A DNA stretch of 64,000 nucleotides, taken from NCBI GenBank assembly GCA_035573435.1, contig DATMZR010000021.1, forward strand, positions 62,001 through 126,000. The letters are read 5' to 3'. The stretch is from Solirubrobacterales bacterium (GTDB taxonomy: Bacteria; Actinomycetota; Thermoleophilia; Solirubrobacterales; 70-9). Both the position numbers and the translations under genes were made by a program. Each line of letters opens with the position of its first letter. Position 1 is the stretch's first letter. The notes under the pieces are model-generated. The model searched no databases. It was not told where the DNA came from and was given only the letters and a program-made list of their open reading frames with translations. Positions 8,148 through 16,922 of the stretch are shown here, piece after piece.

Positions 8148-9422
8148 ATGGCCTCAAATGTTCAGGATGCGCTCGGCGAGCTGGCGAGCTTTCCGCTGGT
8201 GGAAGCGCTGTTCGGACGCCGGTCCCGCCGCTTCGCGCTCGGTGACGAGATCCCCGACGGCCCCCTGGCCTACAAGTCGGAGCACGACCCGCTGCCGCTG
8301 TCCGAGATCGAACGGGCCCTGGTCCTCTCCGCGATGGGGGGCACCACGGGGTGGCACTACGGGATCACCCGGCACGCCCGATATGCCCCCCACATCTCCA
8401 ACTATCCGAACGCGGCGGCCGGACGCACCTTCCCCTCGGCGGCGGGCTTCCACACGGCCGAGCTCTTCTTCACCGACGACTCCGGGACCTACTTCTTCCC
8501 GACCCGCGACGCGGGGGCGTTGGTGGATCCCGCCACGGAGACGATCACCCCCGAGCTGATGGTGGAGAGGCACGCCGACCGGTTCCAAAGGCTCTCGGAC
8601 CAGCGGATTCACCTACCTGCCAAGGAGCCGTACATCGAGGGCCACAACACCTGGTGCGTGAACGTCCCCGGCTCGCTGCTCGTGATTCCGATCGCGGACA
8701 TCGCCCAGATGGCCCTGTCCGTCCTCAGCTTCTTCGTGCAGAACGGCTACTGCGTCTACGACGACGTGAACGACCAACGGATCCCCGGCATCGAGGAGTT
8801 CTCCGATCTCGTGGACGTCGAGGAGCCGTTTCCGCTCACCTTCGCTGAGCAATACGCGCTGACCGAGGCCACGGCCGAGCTCGCCACCTCCTGTTACGCC
8901 GGGGTCCTCACGCTCCAAGCCATGGGCCTCGGCGGCTGGATGTTCGACGGGATCGACCGCTTCACGATGCTCGGGGCCTCCGGCGACCCGGAGGTTCCCG
9001 GCCTGGGCTTCCGCTACGACGAGGACGAGCGTTGGTCGACGCCGAATCCGACCGGGCTGGAGGGCGTGTTCGAGGCTTTCTGTCCCCCGCACTACGAGGG
9101 CATGGCCGCCGCCGTCGAGGCGCTCGCGGAGCGGAAGTTCGGCTCAGGCGGGCCCCACAACCAGGAGACTCCCGGCGCCTGGAACGAGAGCGCTGCGGTG
9201 CGTGGCGGCGCGCAGCGGTTCTCGGAGGAGTTCAAGGCGTGCGTCGCGCTGCAGGCACAGTACGTGTTGGACGCGTTCGGGAAGTTCCCCGGCACCGTGC
9301 CCTCGACCTTCCTCCTCAACTACGTCCAGGCGCATCACCTGGACCTCGAGTTCTATGACCGATTCTTCAAGCCCGGGGCCTACCTCCGGACCCACGCGGA
9401 GCACATGGATCGCTGGCACTAG
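8148..9422 (+). CDS. Unrecognised cytosolic protein, nitroreductase-like N-terminus possible
   Basis: 424 residues from the ATG at MASNVQDALG; GTG starts at 8115 and 8130 are alternatives, and GGGAGGG lies 17 bases before the ATG. The N-terminal part (GRRSRRFALGDEIPDGPL followed by PLSEIERALVLSAMGG) resembles the RRSxRxF plus helix opening of flavin nitroreductases of the SagB kind. The rest is not recognised. It is soluble, with no signal peptide or TM, and rich in aromatic and acidic residues, including a DDVNDQRIPGIEEF segment and a C-terminal HHLDLEFYDRFFKPGAY segment. It is divergent from the channel-like gene. Function unknown. Confidence 0.7.
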   Translation: MASNVQDALGELASFPLVEALFGRRSRRFALGDEIPDGPLAYKSEHDPLPLSEIERALVLSAMGGTTGWHYGITRHARYAPHISNYPNAAAGRTFPSAAGFHTAELFFTDDSGTYFFPTRDAGALVDPATETITPELMVERHADRFQRLSDQRIHLPAKEPYIEGHNTWCVNVPGSLLVIPIADIAQMALSVLSFFVQNGYCVYDDVNDQRIPGIEEFSDLVDVEEPFPLTFAEQYALTEATAELATSCYAGVLTLQAMGLGGWMFDGIDRFTMLGASGDPEVPGLGFRYDEDERWSTPNPTGLEGVFEAFCPPHYEGMAAAVEALAERKFGSGGPHNQETPGAWNESAAVRGGAQRFSEEFKACVALQAQYVLDAFGKFPGTVPSTFLLNYVQAHHLDLEFYDRFFKPGAYLRTHAEHMDRWH

Positions 9423-9465
9423 CGGGCCGTAGCCGACTGCCCGGCCCCGGAATCAACGCGATGCC

Positions 9466-9753
9466 TCAGCTTGCGCCGAGCTCCGCCTTGATCTCGCAGC
9501 GGTCGATTGACGCGCGGGTCCCCGGCGTGTCCCCCGAGTCCATGTTGTCGAGCGGGGCCTCGGCCGCCGTCATGTCGTCGGCCGTCTCGAAGAGCTGGAT
9601 CACGACCGCGGTGCGCTGGTCGGGGTCGTGGAGGATCTGGACTCCCTTTGCGGGAATGTCCACGGGCGGGCCATCGCGGCCCTCGGCCTCGGCCAGGCGC
9701 CCGGCCATGTGATCTGGATCGACATCCGTGAACCTGACGACGCGTGCGAACAT
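9466..9753 (-). CDS. Small alpha/beta-barrel (ABM-like) protein
   Basis: 95 residues, preceded by AAAGGAG seven bases before the ATG. The sequence has the length and pattern of stress-responsive dimeric alpha+beta barrel proteins related to antibiotic-biosynthesis monooxygenases (MFARVVRFTDVDPDHM, then TAVVIQLFETADDM, then a third strand RCEIKAEL). No catalytic residue is visible, so the role is unknown. It is a single gene, convergent with the gene before it and divergent from the reductase-like gene at 9834. Confidence 0.72.
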   Translation of the reverse strand: MFARVVRFTDVDPDHMAGRLAEAEGRDGPPVDIPAKGVQILHDPDQRTAVVIQLFETADDMTAAEAPLDNMDSGDTPGTRASIDRCEIKAELGAS

Positions 9754-9833
9754 CGCTTCTCCTTTCGGTCGCTGGTGAGGCGAACCTACACCGTTAGGGT
9801 CAGCTTGGAGTAAAGGACGTCGCGGAAGGAGCT

Positions 9834-10391
9834 ATGCGAAACCTGATCTACTCGATGACGGTGTCGCTGGACGGCTACATCGCCGACCCCAACGGCGAGA
9901 TCGACTGGTCGGCTCCGGATGAGGAGCTGCATCGGTTCCACAACCAGAGGGTGAGGGAGATCGGCGCGCACCTCTTAGGACGGCGGCTCTACGAGGTGAT
10001 GCTGTATTGGGAGACCGCTGAGGAGAACCCGACGGCTTCCGATTACGAGCTCGAGTTCGCGCGGATCTGGAAGGCGATCCCCAGGATCGTCTTCTCGAAG
10101 ACCCTCGAGAAGGTGGAGGGCAATGCCCGGCTGGCCAGGGATGACGTCGCCGGCGAGGTCGCCAGGCTGAAGCAAGAGCCGGGGAGGGACCTGGCAGTCG
10201 GCGGCGCTGGCCTCGCCTCCACCCTGATCGATCTGGGGCTCGTGGACGAGTACCAACTGTTCGTGAGCCCGGTCGTGCTCGGCGGCGGCACTCCATACTT
10301 CCCGCCCCTCGAGAACGCGATCAACCTCGAGCTGATCGAGACTCGAACGTTTCGCTCTCCCGCGGTTTACCTTCGCTACCGGCGCGTTTAG
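9834..10391 (+). CDS. Dihydrofolate reductase/RibD C-terminal-like reductase
   Basis: 185 residues. The opening RNLIYSMTVSLDGYIADPNG, the middle LLGRRLYEVMLYW and the C-terminal AVGGAGLASTLIDLGLVDEY...VVLGGGTPYF are hallmarks of the DHFR/RibD C-terminal superfamily, an NADPH-binding fold. It is a stand-alone protein of the YyaP/YwjB type, not the riboflavin enzyme itself; the substrate is unknown. A second member lies at 19933-20580. GGAAGGAG precedes the start. Confidence 0.88.
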   Translation: MRNLIYSMTVSLDGYIADPNGEIDWSAPDEELHRFHNQRVREIGAHLLGRRLYEVMLYWETAEENPTASDYELEFARIWKAIPRIVFSKTLEKVEGNARLARDDVAGEVARLKQEPGRDLAVGGAGLASTLIDLGLVDEYQLFVSPVVLGGGTPYFPPLENAINLELIETRTFRSPAVYLRYRRV

Positions 10392-10419
10392 GCCGGAGCA
10401 CGCCCGCGGCGAGCGCCGC

Positions 10420-10644
10420 TCAGATCTTCAGCAGGACCAGCGTGTTGATGGTGAACAGGATCGCGAAGAAGACGGTCCAGCGATCCAGGTTTCGCTCCAC
10501 CAGCGAGCCGCCGCCGAAAGCACTTCCGGTCTGCCCGATCCCGAAGGCGCCGGAGAGCCCCGTGTCCTTCCCCGAGTGCAGGAGCACCAGGAAGATCAGG
10601 ATCACGGAGATAATGACCTGGACGCCGCCGAGGAGGGTTTCCAT
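10420..10644 (-). CDS. secG: Protein translocase subunit SecG
   Basis: 74 residues from the ATG at METLLGGV; a GTG two codons earlier is also possible. Two TM helices (about 6-24 and 53-72) flank the conserved glycine-rich cytosolic loop (GLSGAFGIGQTGSAFGGG), which is diagnostic of SecG. It assists SecYEG in protein export. It is followed by no other gene in the same direction and lies downstream of the cytochrome c maturation genes. Confidence 0.93.
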   Translation of the reverse strand: METLLGGVQVIISVILIFLVLLHSGKDTGLSGAFGIGQTGSAFGGGSLVERNLDRWTVFFAILFTINTLVLLKI

Positions 10645-10681
10645 CGCCACGGCAGTGTAGGGGACGGCCCAAGGGTTTCCG

Positions 10682-10990
10682 CTACGAGGGAGGGTTCGTG
10701 GATTGCCGGCCGCGCAGGCGGTCCAGCCGCTTCAGGATCTCGACCGCCTCGCGGCGAAGCTCGGCGTCCTGGCGCTTCCAGTCGGCCTCCGAGAGCTTTC
10801 CCTGGCGTCGATCGAGCTCCGCGTCGCGGATCTCGCGGTACTTCGCCTCCTTTCGCGCCTCGGCCTCGGCGATCGCGGGGTCCTCGAGGTCTGTTTCGGC
10901 CGCCCGGGCCTGGCTCTCAGAGCGGCGCAGGGGAGCGGAAACGAACCAGGCCACGATCAAGACGATCACCAGGGTGAGAACGATCTCCAC
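10682..10990 (-). CDS. Small membrane-anchored coiled-coil protein, CcmI-like
   Basis: 102 residues: one N-terminal TM helix (residues 3-20), then a charged, arginine/glutamate-rich coiled coil (about 25-95). It lies 29 bp downstream of ccmF in the same direction. Position and layout (TM followed by a helical RREAVEILKRLDRLR segment) resemble the N-terminal part of CcmI/CycH, the apocytochrome chaperone, but without TPR repeats. The link to cytochrome c maturation is inferred from context only. Confidence 0.7.
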   Translation of the reverse strand: MEIVLTLVIVLIVAWFVSAPLRRSESQARAAETDLEDPAIAEAEARKEAKYREIRDAELDRRQGKLSEADWKRQDAELRREAVEILKRLDRLRGRQSTNPPS

Positions 10991-11019
10991 GGCGCTTACA
11001 GGCTAGGAGTCGGTGGCGC

Positions 11020-13215
11020 TCAGGCGCGGCCCAGCTCCCGGGCGAGCCGCGCGGCGTAGACGTCGGAGACGCGGCGGCGTCGGGCCTCCGGGGCGGGCCA
11101 GATCGCCACCAGCCCACCGAGCACGGCAATCGCGCCCCCGACCCAGATCCAGCTGACCAGCGGGTTGACGTTGACCCGGAAGTTCGCCGGGGGTGGATCC
11201 TTCAGGTAGCGCTGCTCGATCGCGCGGATCGCCAGCCCCTGCAGGAAGCCGAGCTGGCGCCCCGCCTGCGCGTCACCGGCGGGCACCCGGCGCGCGATCC
11301 GGCTTAGCCGCCTGTCCGCCGTGTTGATGACCGGGTCGAGCCGCCCGAGGTCGGGCTGCATCGCGGTCCAGAAATCGCCCCCGACGGTCGTCTTGCGGCC
11401 CACCTCGCTGGTCGCCTCGCCCTCGAAGAAGCTCCGGACGGGCCCGCTGCCGCCCTGCCCGCCCATCCCGGCGTAGTAGTTCCGCGACGGGCGAAGGGTC
11501 GCGTAGGGCCGGCCGTCCTTTTGGACCGCGAGCACCGAGCCGAAGGTGAGGCGCTGCTCGGCGGGCTCGATGACCGCCGTCGGCCGCTTGTAGGTGACCT
11601 GGTAGTCGTCGACGGTCGCCGACTGGCCCGGGCGCAGGCGCAGGTCGCGGCTCGTCTGAAAGCTCGATGACGCCGCGACGGCGACCAGCAGAGTGGCGAG
11701 TCCGGCATGGACGACGTAGCCGCCGTACCGGCGGCGGTTGCGACCGAAGAGCGTCAGGAGCGCCCGCGGATAGGAGCCGCCGCTGAGCGCCCGCTGGGCG
11801 ACCGTACCGCGCCAGAACTCCTGTGCCAGGGCCGCCAGCGTGAAGGCGGCGAGCGAGAACATGATCAACGCGAGGGGCTCCGAGCGGGCGTCCGTGAGCG
11901 CGAACAGGGCCACCGCGGCCGCCAGTCCGACCAGCGTGGGGATCCCCAACAGGCGCTTCAGGCCGCCGAAGCTGACCCGGCGCCAGGCCAAGAGCGGGCC
12001 AATGCCGGTGAACAACACAAGCAGGATCGCGAGCGGCGTCGTGAAGCGGTTGAACCAGGGCGCGGCGAGCGAGGCCCGCTCTCCCGTGAACAGCTCGGCG
12101 ATCAACGGGAAGAAGGTGCCCCAGAAGATCACCGCCGCCAACCCCACGAGCAGCAGGTTGTTGACCAGGAACACCGCCTCGCGGGACGCGAGCGACTCGA
12201 CCCGCTTGGTGGAGCGAAGGTCGTCGAGACGCGAGACGATCAGCGCGGCCGAGCCGATGACGACGATCGTGATCAGCGCCAGCAGCGGGCCGCCGACGGT
12301 GGAGGCGCCGAAGGCGTGGATCGATTCGAGGATCCCCGACCGCACCAGGAAGGTGCCGAGCAGGGCCAGCGCAAAGGTCCCGCAGACAAGCGACACGTTC
12401 CAAACCCGCAGGATGCCGCGCCGCTCCTGGACCATCACCGAGTGCAGGAATGCGGTGCCGACGAGCCACGGCATCAGCGATGCGTTCTCCACCGGGTCCC
12501 ACCCCCAGTAGCCGCCCCAACCGAGCTCCGAGTAGGACCAGCGGGCGCCGAGCAGGATGCCGACGCCCAGGAGCAGCCACGCGATCAGGGCGAAGCGGCG
12601 CGTGGCGCGGATCCAGCTCGCGTCGAGCCGCCGGGTGATCAGAGCGCCGATCGCGAACGCGAACGGGATCGAAAAGAAGACGTAGCCCGAGTAGAGCATT
12701 GGGGGATGGATCGCCATCGCCGGGTGCCGCAGGAGCGGGTTGAGCCCCAATCCCTCGGCAGGTGCCGGGTCAAGACGGGCGAACGGGTTCGCGTCGAACA
12801 GCATCAGGCCGGTGAAGAAGGCGCCCAGTCCCATCAGCACCGCGGTAGCCCACGGGGCGATCTCGCGGTGCTTGTGGCGGGTCGCGAACAGGACCGCCGA
12901 CGAGGTCAGCGACAGCACCCACGCCCACAGCAACAGCGAGCCCTCCTGGCTCGACCACATCGCGGTCAGCTTGTAGAAGCCCGGCGTGGTGGTCGACGAG
13001 TGGTCGGCGACCACCCGAAGCGACAGGTCGGTGCGGGCGAACGCGACCTCGATCACGACCACGCAGATCGTCAACAGGCCGGCGAAGGCGTAGGTGGCAC
13101 GCCGGGCCGAGTCGGCGAACCGGCGATCGCCGCGCGTCCCCACCAGCGCGGCGACTGCCCCGTACAGGGCTACCAGGAGGGCGAGAATGAGGCAGGCAGC
13201 GCCGAGCGTGATCAC
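11020..13215 (-). CDS. ccmF: Cytochrome c maturation heme lyase CcmF
   Basis: 731 residues, start GTG. A multi-pass membrane protein with the heme-handling WWD motif (ELGWGGYWGWDPVENASLMP) and flanking histidines (AIHPPMLYSGY and LHSVMVQERRG). It accepts heme from CcmE and attaches it to CxxCH motifs of apocytochromes on the outer face of the membrane (System I). The region after about residue 560 is a large extracytoplasmic loop, followed by a final TM near 700. It is four bases from ccmE and in the same operon. Confidence 0.95.
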   Translation of the reverse strand: MITLGAACLILALLVALYGAVAALVGTRGDRRFADSARRATYAFAGLLTICVVVIEVAFARTDLSLRVVADHSSTTTPGFYKLTAMWSSQEGSLLLWAWVLSLTSSAVLFATRHKHREIAPWATAVLMGLGAFFTGLMLFDANPFARLDPAPAEGLGLNPLLRHPAMAIHPPMLYSGYVFFSIPFAFAIGALITRRLDASWIRATRRFALIAWLLLGVGILLGARWSYSELGWGGYWGWDPVENASLMPWLVGTAFLHSVMVQERRGILRVWNVSLVCGTFALALLGTFLVRSGILESIHAFGASTVGGPLLALITIVVIGSAALIVSRLDDLRSTKRVESLASREAVFLVNNLLLVGLAAVIFWGTFFPLIAELFTGERASLAAPWFNRFTTPLAILLVLFTGIGPLLAWRRVSFGGLKRLLGIPTLVGLAAAVALFALTDARSEPLALIMFSLAAFTLAALAQEFWRGTVAQRALSGGSYPRALLTLFGRNRRRYGGYVVHAGLATLLVAVAASSSFQTSRDLRLRPGQSATVDDYQVTYKRPTAVIEPAEQRLTFGSVLAVQKDGRPYATLRPSRNYYAGMGGQGGSGPVRSFFEGEATSEVGRKTTVGGDFWTAMQPDLGRLDPVINTADRRLSRIARRVPAGDAQAGRQLGFLQGLAIRAIEQRYLKDPPPANFRVNVNPLVSWIWVGGAIAVLGGLVAIWPAPEARRRRVSDVYAARLARELGRA

Positions 13216-13219
13216 AGGG

Positions 13220-13621
13220 TCACTGCGGGTCCTCGGTGTCGAACTTCGAGGGGCATTTGGTGACCAGGCTGTCGCGATCGGCCATGAAGGTGCCGCCCTT
13301 CACGCTGCCCGTGACGATCACCTCGCGACCATCCCTGAACGGATCCGGCACCTCACCGGTGTAGCGGACCGGGATCGAGGCCCTGGGGTCGTCGCGGTCG
13401 GCCACCCGGAAGTCGAGCTCCGAGCCGCGATGGTGGATCGAGCCCGGGACGACCACCCCCGTCAGGTCGTAGGAGCCGTCAGGCGAGGCGTGGAGGATCT
13501 CCGAGGGCTGCTTCGCCTCCGTGGAGGCGCTGAACGACGTGTAGACGAGCGCCACCGCGAGCAGCACCGCGGCGCTCAGGGCGACAATCAGCCGGATCTT
13601 CCGTTTGCGGGCGGGATCCAT
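13220..13621 (-). CDS. ccmE: Heme chaperone CcmE, cysteine-type variant
   Basis: 133 residues: TM anchor (about 9-27), then an OB-fold domain. Canonical CcmE binds heme covalently through a histidine in LAKHDxxY. Here the aligned segment reads SLVTKCPSKFDTED, so C123 replaces the histidine and F127 stands where a tyrosine is usual. This matches the CxxxY-type CcmE known from archaea and some deltaproteobacteria, except for the phenylalanine. It sits upstream of ccmF in the same operon. Confidence 0.92.
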   Translation of the reverse strand: MDPARKRKIRLIVALSAAVLLAVALVYTSFSASTEAKQPSEILHASPDGSYDLTGVVVPGSIHHRGSELDFRVADRDDPRASIPVRYTGEVPDPFRDGREVIVTGSVKGGTFMADRDSLVTKCPSKFDTEDPQ

Positions 13622-13662
13622 CGGGCGCTGCGGCGATTATCGCAAGCGCGCGTCAGCTGATC

Positions 13663-15444
13663 TCACCGCACCAGAGCGCCGATCACCTCCTGCCACCAGG
13701 CGCGCTCGGCTTCGTCGTCGGTCTGCCGCAGGCACTTACGAGCCTGTCCGCGGACCTGCCTGGCGCTGCCGACGATCAGCAGCGACCCCGTGACCGCGTA
13801 GCGTCCATCCTCCAGGACGACGACCGAGCCGGGCCGGTCGTGGCGATTTCGCAGGCGTTCGATCACCGCCTTTCCGCCCACGACGTCCGGTCTCGCGGAA
13901 TCGCCGTCGAGGTCGGTCCAGGGACGAACGCTGAAGATCGGGGGATGGCCGCGGAATCCCGCCCTGGGCCTTTCGCTCGGGCCTAAGGGGCCACTGCGCC
14001 ACAGCTCGATCAGCTTCGGGAAGTCCCGCGCCACCTCCTGGCGAACCACCAGGTGCACCCTGTCCCCCGCCTCCACCCGGGTCGATCCGCGCGGGAGAAT
14101 CGCCTCGTCGCCCCGCACGATCACGCTGACCAGCGCCTCGCGCGGCAGGCCCAGCTCTCGCACCCGGCGGCCGGCGGCCGCGTCGCCGGGGCCGACGACG
14201 AACTCCACCACCTCCGCCCCGAGCGCCCGGATCGTCCCCATCTCCGCCAGCGGCCGCGGCAGGGCGGGCTCTGCCGTCGTCACACCAACGGCCCGGGCAA
14301 GCGGCTCGAAGGTCGTGCCCTGGAGGATGGTGGAGATGACCACGGCGAAGAAGACGATGTTGAAGAACTCCAAGCTGTGGGAGACCCCTTCGATCACGGG
14401 GAAGGTCGCCAGGACCACGGGCACCGCGCCGCGCAACCCGGCCCAGCCCAGGACCAGCCGCTCGGGCGCCGAGTAGCGCTCGAACGCGGTCGCGAGCACG
14501 GTCGCAAGCGGCCGGGCGACGAAGGCCACCACCAAGCCGACCAGGGTTCCTTCCACGAGCACGTCCCCGAGTTGGCTCGGAAAGACGAGCAGGCCGAGGG
14601 TGAGGAAGAGCGTGATCTGGGCGATCCAGGCAAGGCCCTCGTGGAAGGCCGTCACGGTGCGCTTGGCGGGTATGTGGGCACCGCCGAGCGCCAGTCCCGC
14701 CAGGTAAACGGCAAGGAAGCCCGAGCCGTCGATCGTCGCGGCGCCGCCATAGGCCAAGCCGGCTGCGGCGATCGAGGCCACCGGATAGAGGCCGGCGGTC
14801 TCCAGATTGAGGCGCCGGAAGGTCCAGACCGCGGCGATCCCCACGGCGAGCCCCACGGCCAGGCCGATGCCGAGCTGCCGGGCAAAGAGCCAGACCTCGT
14901 CGCCGAACCCGTAGCCGGAGAGCTGGATCCAGTCGATGAACCCGAGCACCAAGAGGACCGCTATAGGGTCGTTGAGCCCGGACTCGGCCTCCAAGGTGCG
15001 GGCGAGCCTTCGCTTCAGTGTCGAGCCGCGCAGCAGGGCGAAGATCGCCGCTACATCCGTGGCGGCCAGGATCGAGCCGAGCAGCAGCCCCTCCAGCACG
15101 GAGAAGTCGAACAACCAGGCCGCCGCCAGCCCGGTGAGGACGGCCGTCCCGGTCGTCCCCACGATCGCCAGCGAGATCGCCGGCCGCAGCACCGGGCGGA
15201 TCTCCAGATAGCCCGACGACAGTCCACCCTCGAACAGGATCAGCGCGAGTGCGATGACGCCGATCGTTCGCGCCAGCTCGTAGTCGTTGAAGTCGATCCA
15301 GCCCGTCCCCTCGGAGCCGATCGCCATCCCGAGGCCGAGGAAGAGGATCAGTCCGGGCAGCCTGATGCGAGCTGCCAGTAACGACGCCGCGATCCCTCCC
15401 GCCAGAAGGGCCCCGGCGACGAGGATCAGCTCGGCGTCGTTCAT
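13663..15444 (-). CDS. Potassium/proton antiporter (NhaP2/CvrA-like, CPA1 with RCK_C domain)
   Basis: 593 residues from the ATG seven bases after AAAGGG. Residues about 1-390 form the 12-13 TM exchanger domain, with ILFEGGLSS, SILAATDVAAIFALL, ESGLNDPIAV (conserved ND ion site) and GWAGLRGAVPVVLA. A TrkA-C-type regulatory domain (about 405-490: GDAAAGRRVRELGLP...PRGSTRVEAGDRVHLVV) and a C-terminal CorC/HlyC-like segment follow. It exchanges cytosolic K+ or Na+ for protons. The domain layout fits K+/H+ antiporters of the NhaP2 group. Confidence 0.92.
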   Translation of the reverse strand: MNDAELILVAGALLAGGIAASLLAARIRLPGLILFLGLGMAIGSEGTGWIDFNDYELARTIGVIALALILFEGGLSSGYLEIRPVLRPAISLAIVGTTGTAVLTGLAAAWLFDFSVLEGLLLGSILAATDVAAIFALLRGSTLKRRLARTLEAESGLNDPIAVLLVLGFIDWIQLSGYGFGDEVWLFARQLGIGLAVGLAVGIAAVWTFRRLNLETAGLYPVASIAAAGLAYGGAATIDGSGFLAVYLAGLALGGAHIPAKRTVTAFHEGLAWIAQITLFLTLGLLVFPSQLGDVLVEGTLVGLVVAFVARPLATVLATAFERYSAPERLVLGWAGLRGAVPVVLATFPVIEGVSHSLEFFNIVFFAVVISTILQGTTFEPLARAVGVTTAEPALPRPLAEMGTIRALGAEVVEFVVGPGDAAAGRRVRELGLPREALVSVIVRGDEAILPRGSTRVEAGDRVHLVVRQEVARDFPKLIELWRSGPLGPSERPRAGFRGHPPIFSVRPWTDLDGDSARPDVVGGKAVIERLRNRHDRPGSVVVLEDGRYAVTGSLLIVGSARQVRGQARKCLRQTDDEAERAWWQEVIGALVR

Positions 15445-15501
15445 GGTCACACCCTTTCATCAGTGGTCGGCCCCGCGACCGCGCGGCTAGAGTCCGGTGC
15501 C

Positions 15502-16911
15502 ATGGCGGAGAAGGACCTCGCCTTTGCGGGCCTCGCGCGCTTGGCGGAGGCGGTGCGGGGCGGTGAGGTGTCGCCGCGGGAGCTGGTGCAGCTCTACCTG
15601 GAGCGGATCGGTCGGCTCGACCCCCAGCTCAACGCCTTCCGCGTGGTGCGGGCCGAGCCCGCGCTGGCCGCCGCGGTGGAGGCAGAGAAGCGCCGCCACG
15701 CGAACGACGAGGCGCCGCTGCTCGGGGTTCCGATCGCGGTCAAGGACTCCGCGGATGTGGCGGGCGAGCTGACCACCCACGGCACCGGCTGCATCGATGA
15801 GGCGGCAACCGAGGACTGCGAGATGGTCAAGCGGCTGCGGGCAGCGGGCGCGATCGTGATCGGCAAGACCAACCTCCCAGAACTGGCCTACGCGATGTTC
15901 ACGGAGTCGCCGACTTGGGGGGTGACGCGAAACCCCTGGAACCTCGGGCGCACGCCGGGAGGCTCCTCCGGCGGAAGCGGAGCCGCGGTGGCCGCCGGAC
16001 TCGTGGCCGCCGCCACCGCCTCGGACGGTGCGGGCTCGATCCGCTACCCCGCCGCCTACTGCTCCATCTTCGGCCTCAAGCCGCAGCGCGGGCGCATTCC
16101 CGTGGACCCGGACGTGGAGCACTGGCACGGGATGTCGGTCAACGGCTGCCTGACCCGAACCGTCCTCGACACGGCGCTCTTCCTCGACGCCACGGCCGGG
16201 GGTGGCAAGGCGCCCGACAAGCCGCCGACTCCCGAGCGGCCGTTTGCGGACGCCGCCCGGACCCCGCCGGGGAAACTGCGGATCGCAGTCTCGGTCAAGG
16301 CGACCCGCGCATTGGCGCCCCCGATCCTCCAGCCACCCTGCCGGCAGGCGGTCGAGGAGACCGCCAAGCTGCTCGGCTCGCTGGGGCACGAGGTGGGCTG
16401 GCGCGACCCCGACTGGGGAATGGTCGGCAACGGGACCGCGACCATGTACGCACGCGGGGTCGCGGACGACGCGCGGCGGCTCCCCAATCGCGAGCGGCTG
16501 GGGCGGCAGGCGGCAGGCGTCGCCCGCCTGGGGTCGCTGATCCCCGATTGGGTCCTACGGCGAGCCAGGGCGGCAATCCCCAAGCACGCGGCGCGGATCA
16601 ACCGCATCTTCGACGAGCACGACGTGCTGCTCCTGCCAGTCGTCGGCGAACCCCCGGTGCCGGTCGGGAAATGGGACTCGCACCGGGGGCCCTGGACGCT
16701 CGCGGGGATGACCAGGAGGACCGGTTTCGGGCCGCCGTGGAACTACCTGGGGAACCCGGCCGCCGCGGTCCCGGCCGGATTCACGGAGGATGGTTTGCCG
16801 CTCTCGGTGCAGCTCGTCGGCCGGCCCAACGACGAGGCGACTCTGCTCTCGCTTGCCGCCCAACTCGAGGCCGAGCGCCCCTGGGCGGACCGCCTGCCGC
16901 CGATCTCCTGA
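15502..16911 (+). CDS. Amidase-signature hydrolase
   Basis: 469 residues from the ATG at MAEKDLAFAG. The Ser-cisSer-Lys triad is visible as K81 (PIAVKDSADV), S155 (PGGSSGGSGAA) and S179 (SDGAGSIRYPA), with the 24-residue spacing of the family. The usual TDxGGS is SDGAGS here. It hydrolyses an amide or ester bond; the substrate is unknown, and GatA is unlikely because no gatB or gatC is nearby. It ends 11 bp before the membrane PI-PLC-like gene, so the two are probably co-transcribed. Confidence 0.92.
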   Translation: MAEKDLAFAGLARLAEAVRGGEVSPRELVQLYLERIGRLDPQLNAFRVVRAEPALAAAVEAEKRRHANDEAPLLGVPIAVKDSADVAGELTTHGTGCIDEAATEDCEMVKRLRAAGAIVIGKTNLPELAYAMFTESPTWGVTRNPWNLGRTPGGSSGGSGAAVAAGLVAAATASDGAGSIRYPAAYCSIFGLKPQRGRIPVDPDVEHWHGMSVNGCLTRTVLDTALFLDATAGGGKAPDKPPTPERPFADAARTPPGKLRIAVSVKATRALAPPILQPPCRQAVEETAKLLGSLGHEVGWRDPDWGMVGNGTATMYARGVADDARRLPNRERLGRQAAGVARLGSLIPDWVLRRARAAIPKHAARINRIFDEHDVLLLPVVGEPPVPVGKWDSHRGPWTLAGMTRRTGFGPPWNYLGNPAAAVPAGFTEDGLPLSVQLVGRPNDEATLLSLAAQLEAERPWADRLPPIS

Positions 16912-16922
16912 GGGCCGGCCCG

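Noticed and set aside
11707-13263. Long plus-strand reading frame opposite ccmF
   Set aside because: Antisense shadow of a GC-rich gene; its charged, low-complexity product matches no family and ccmF is certain.
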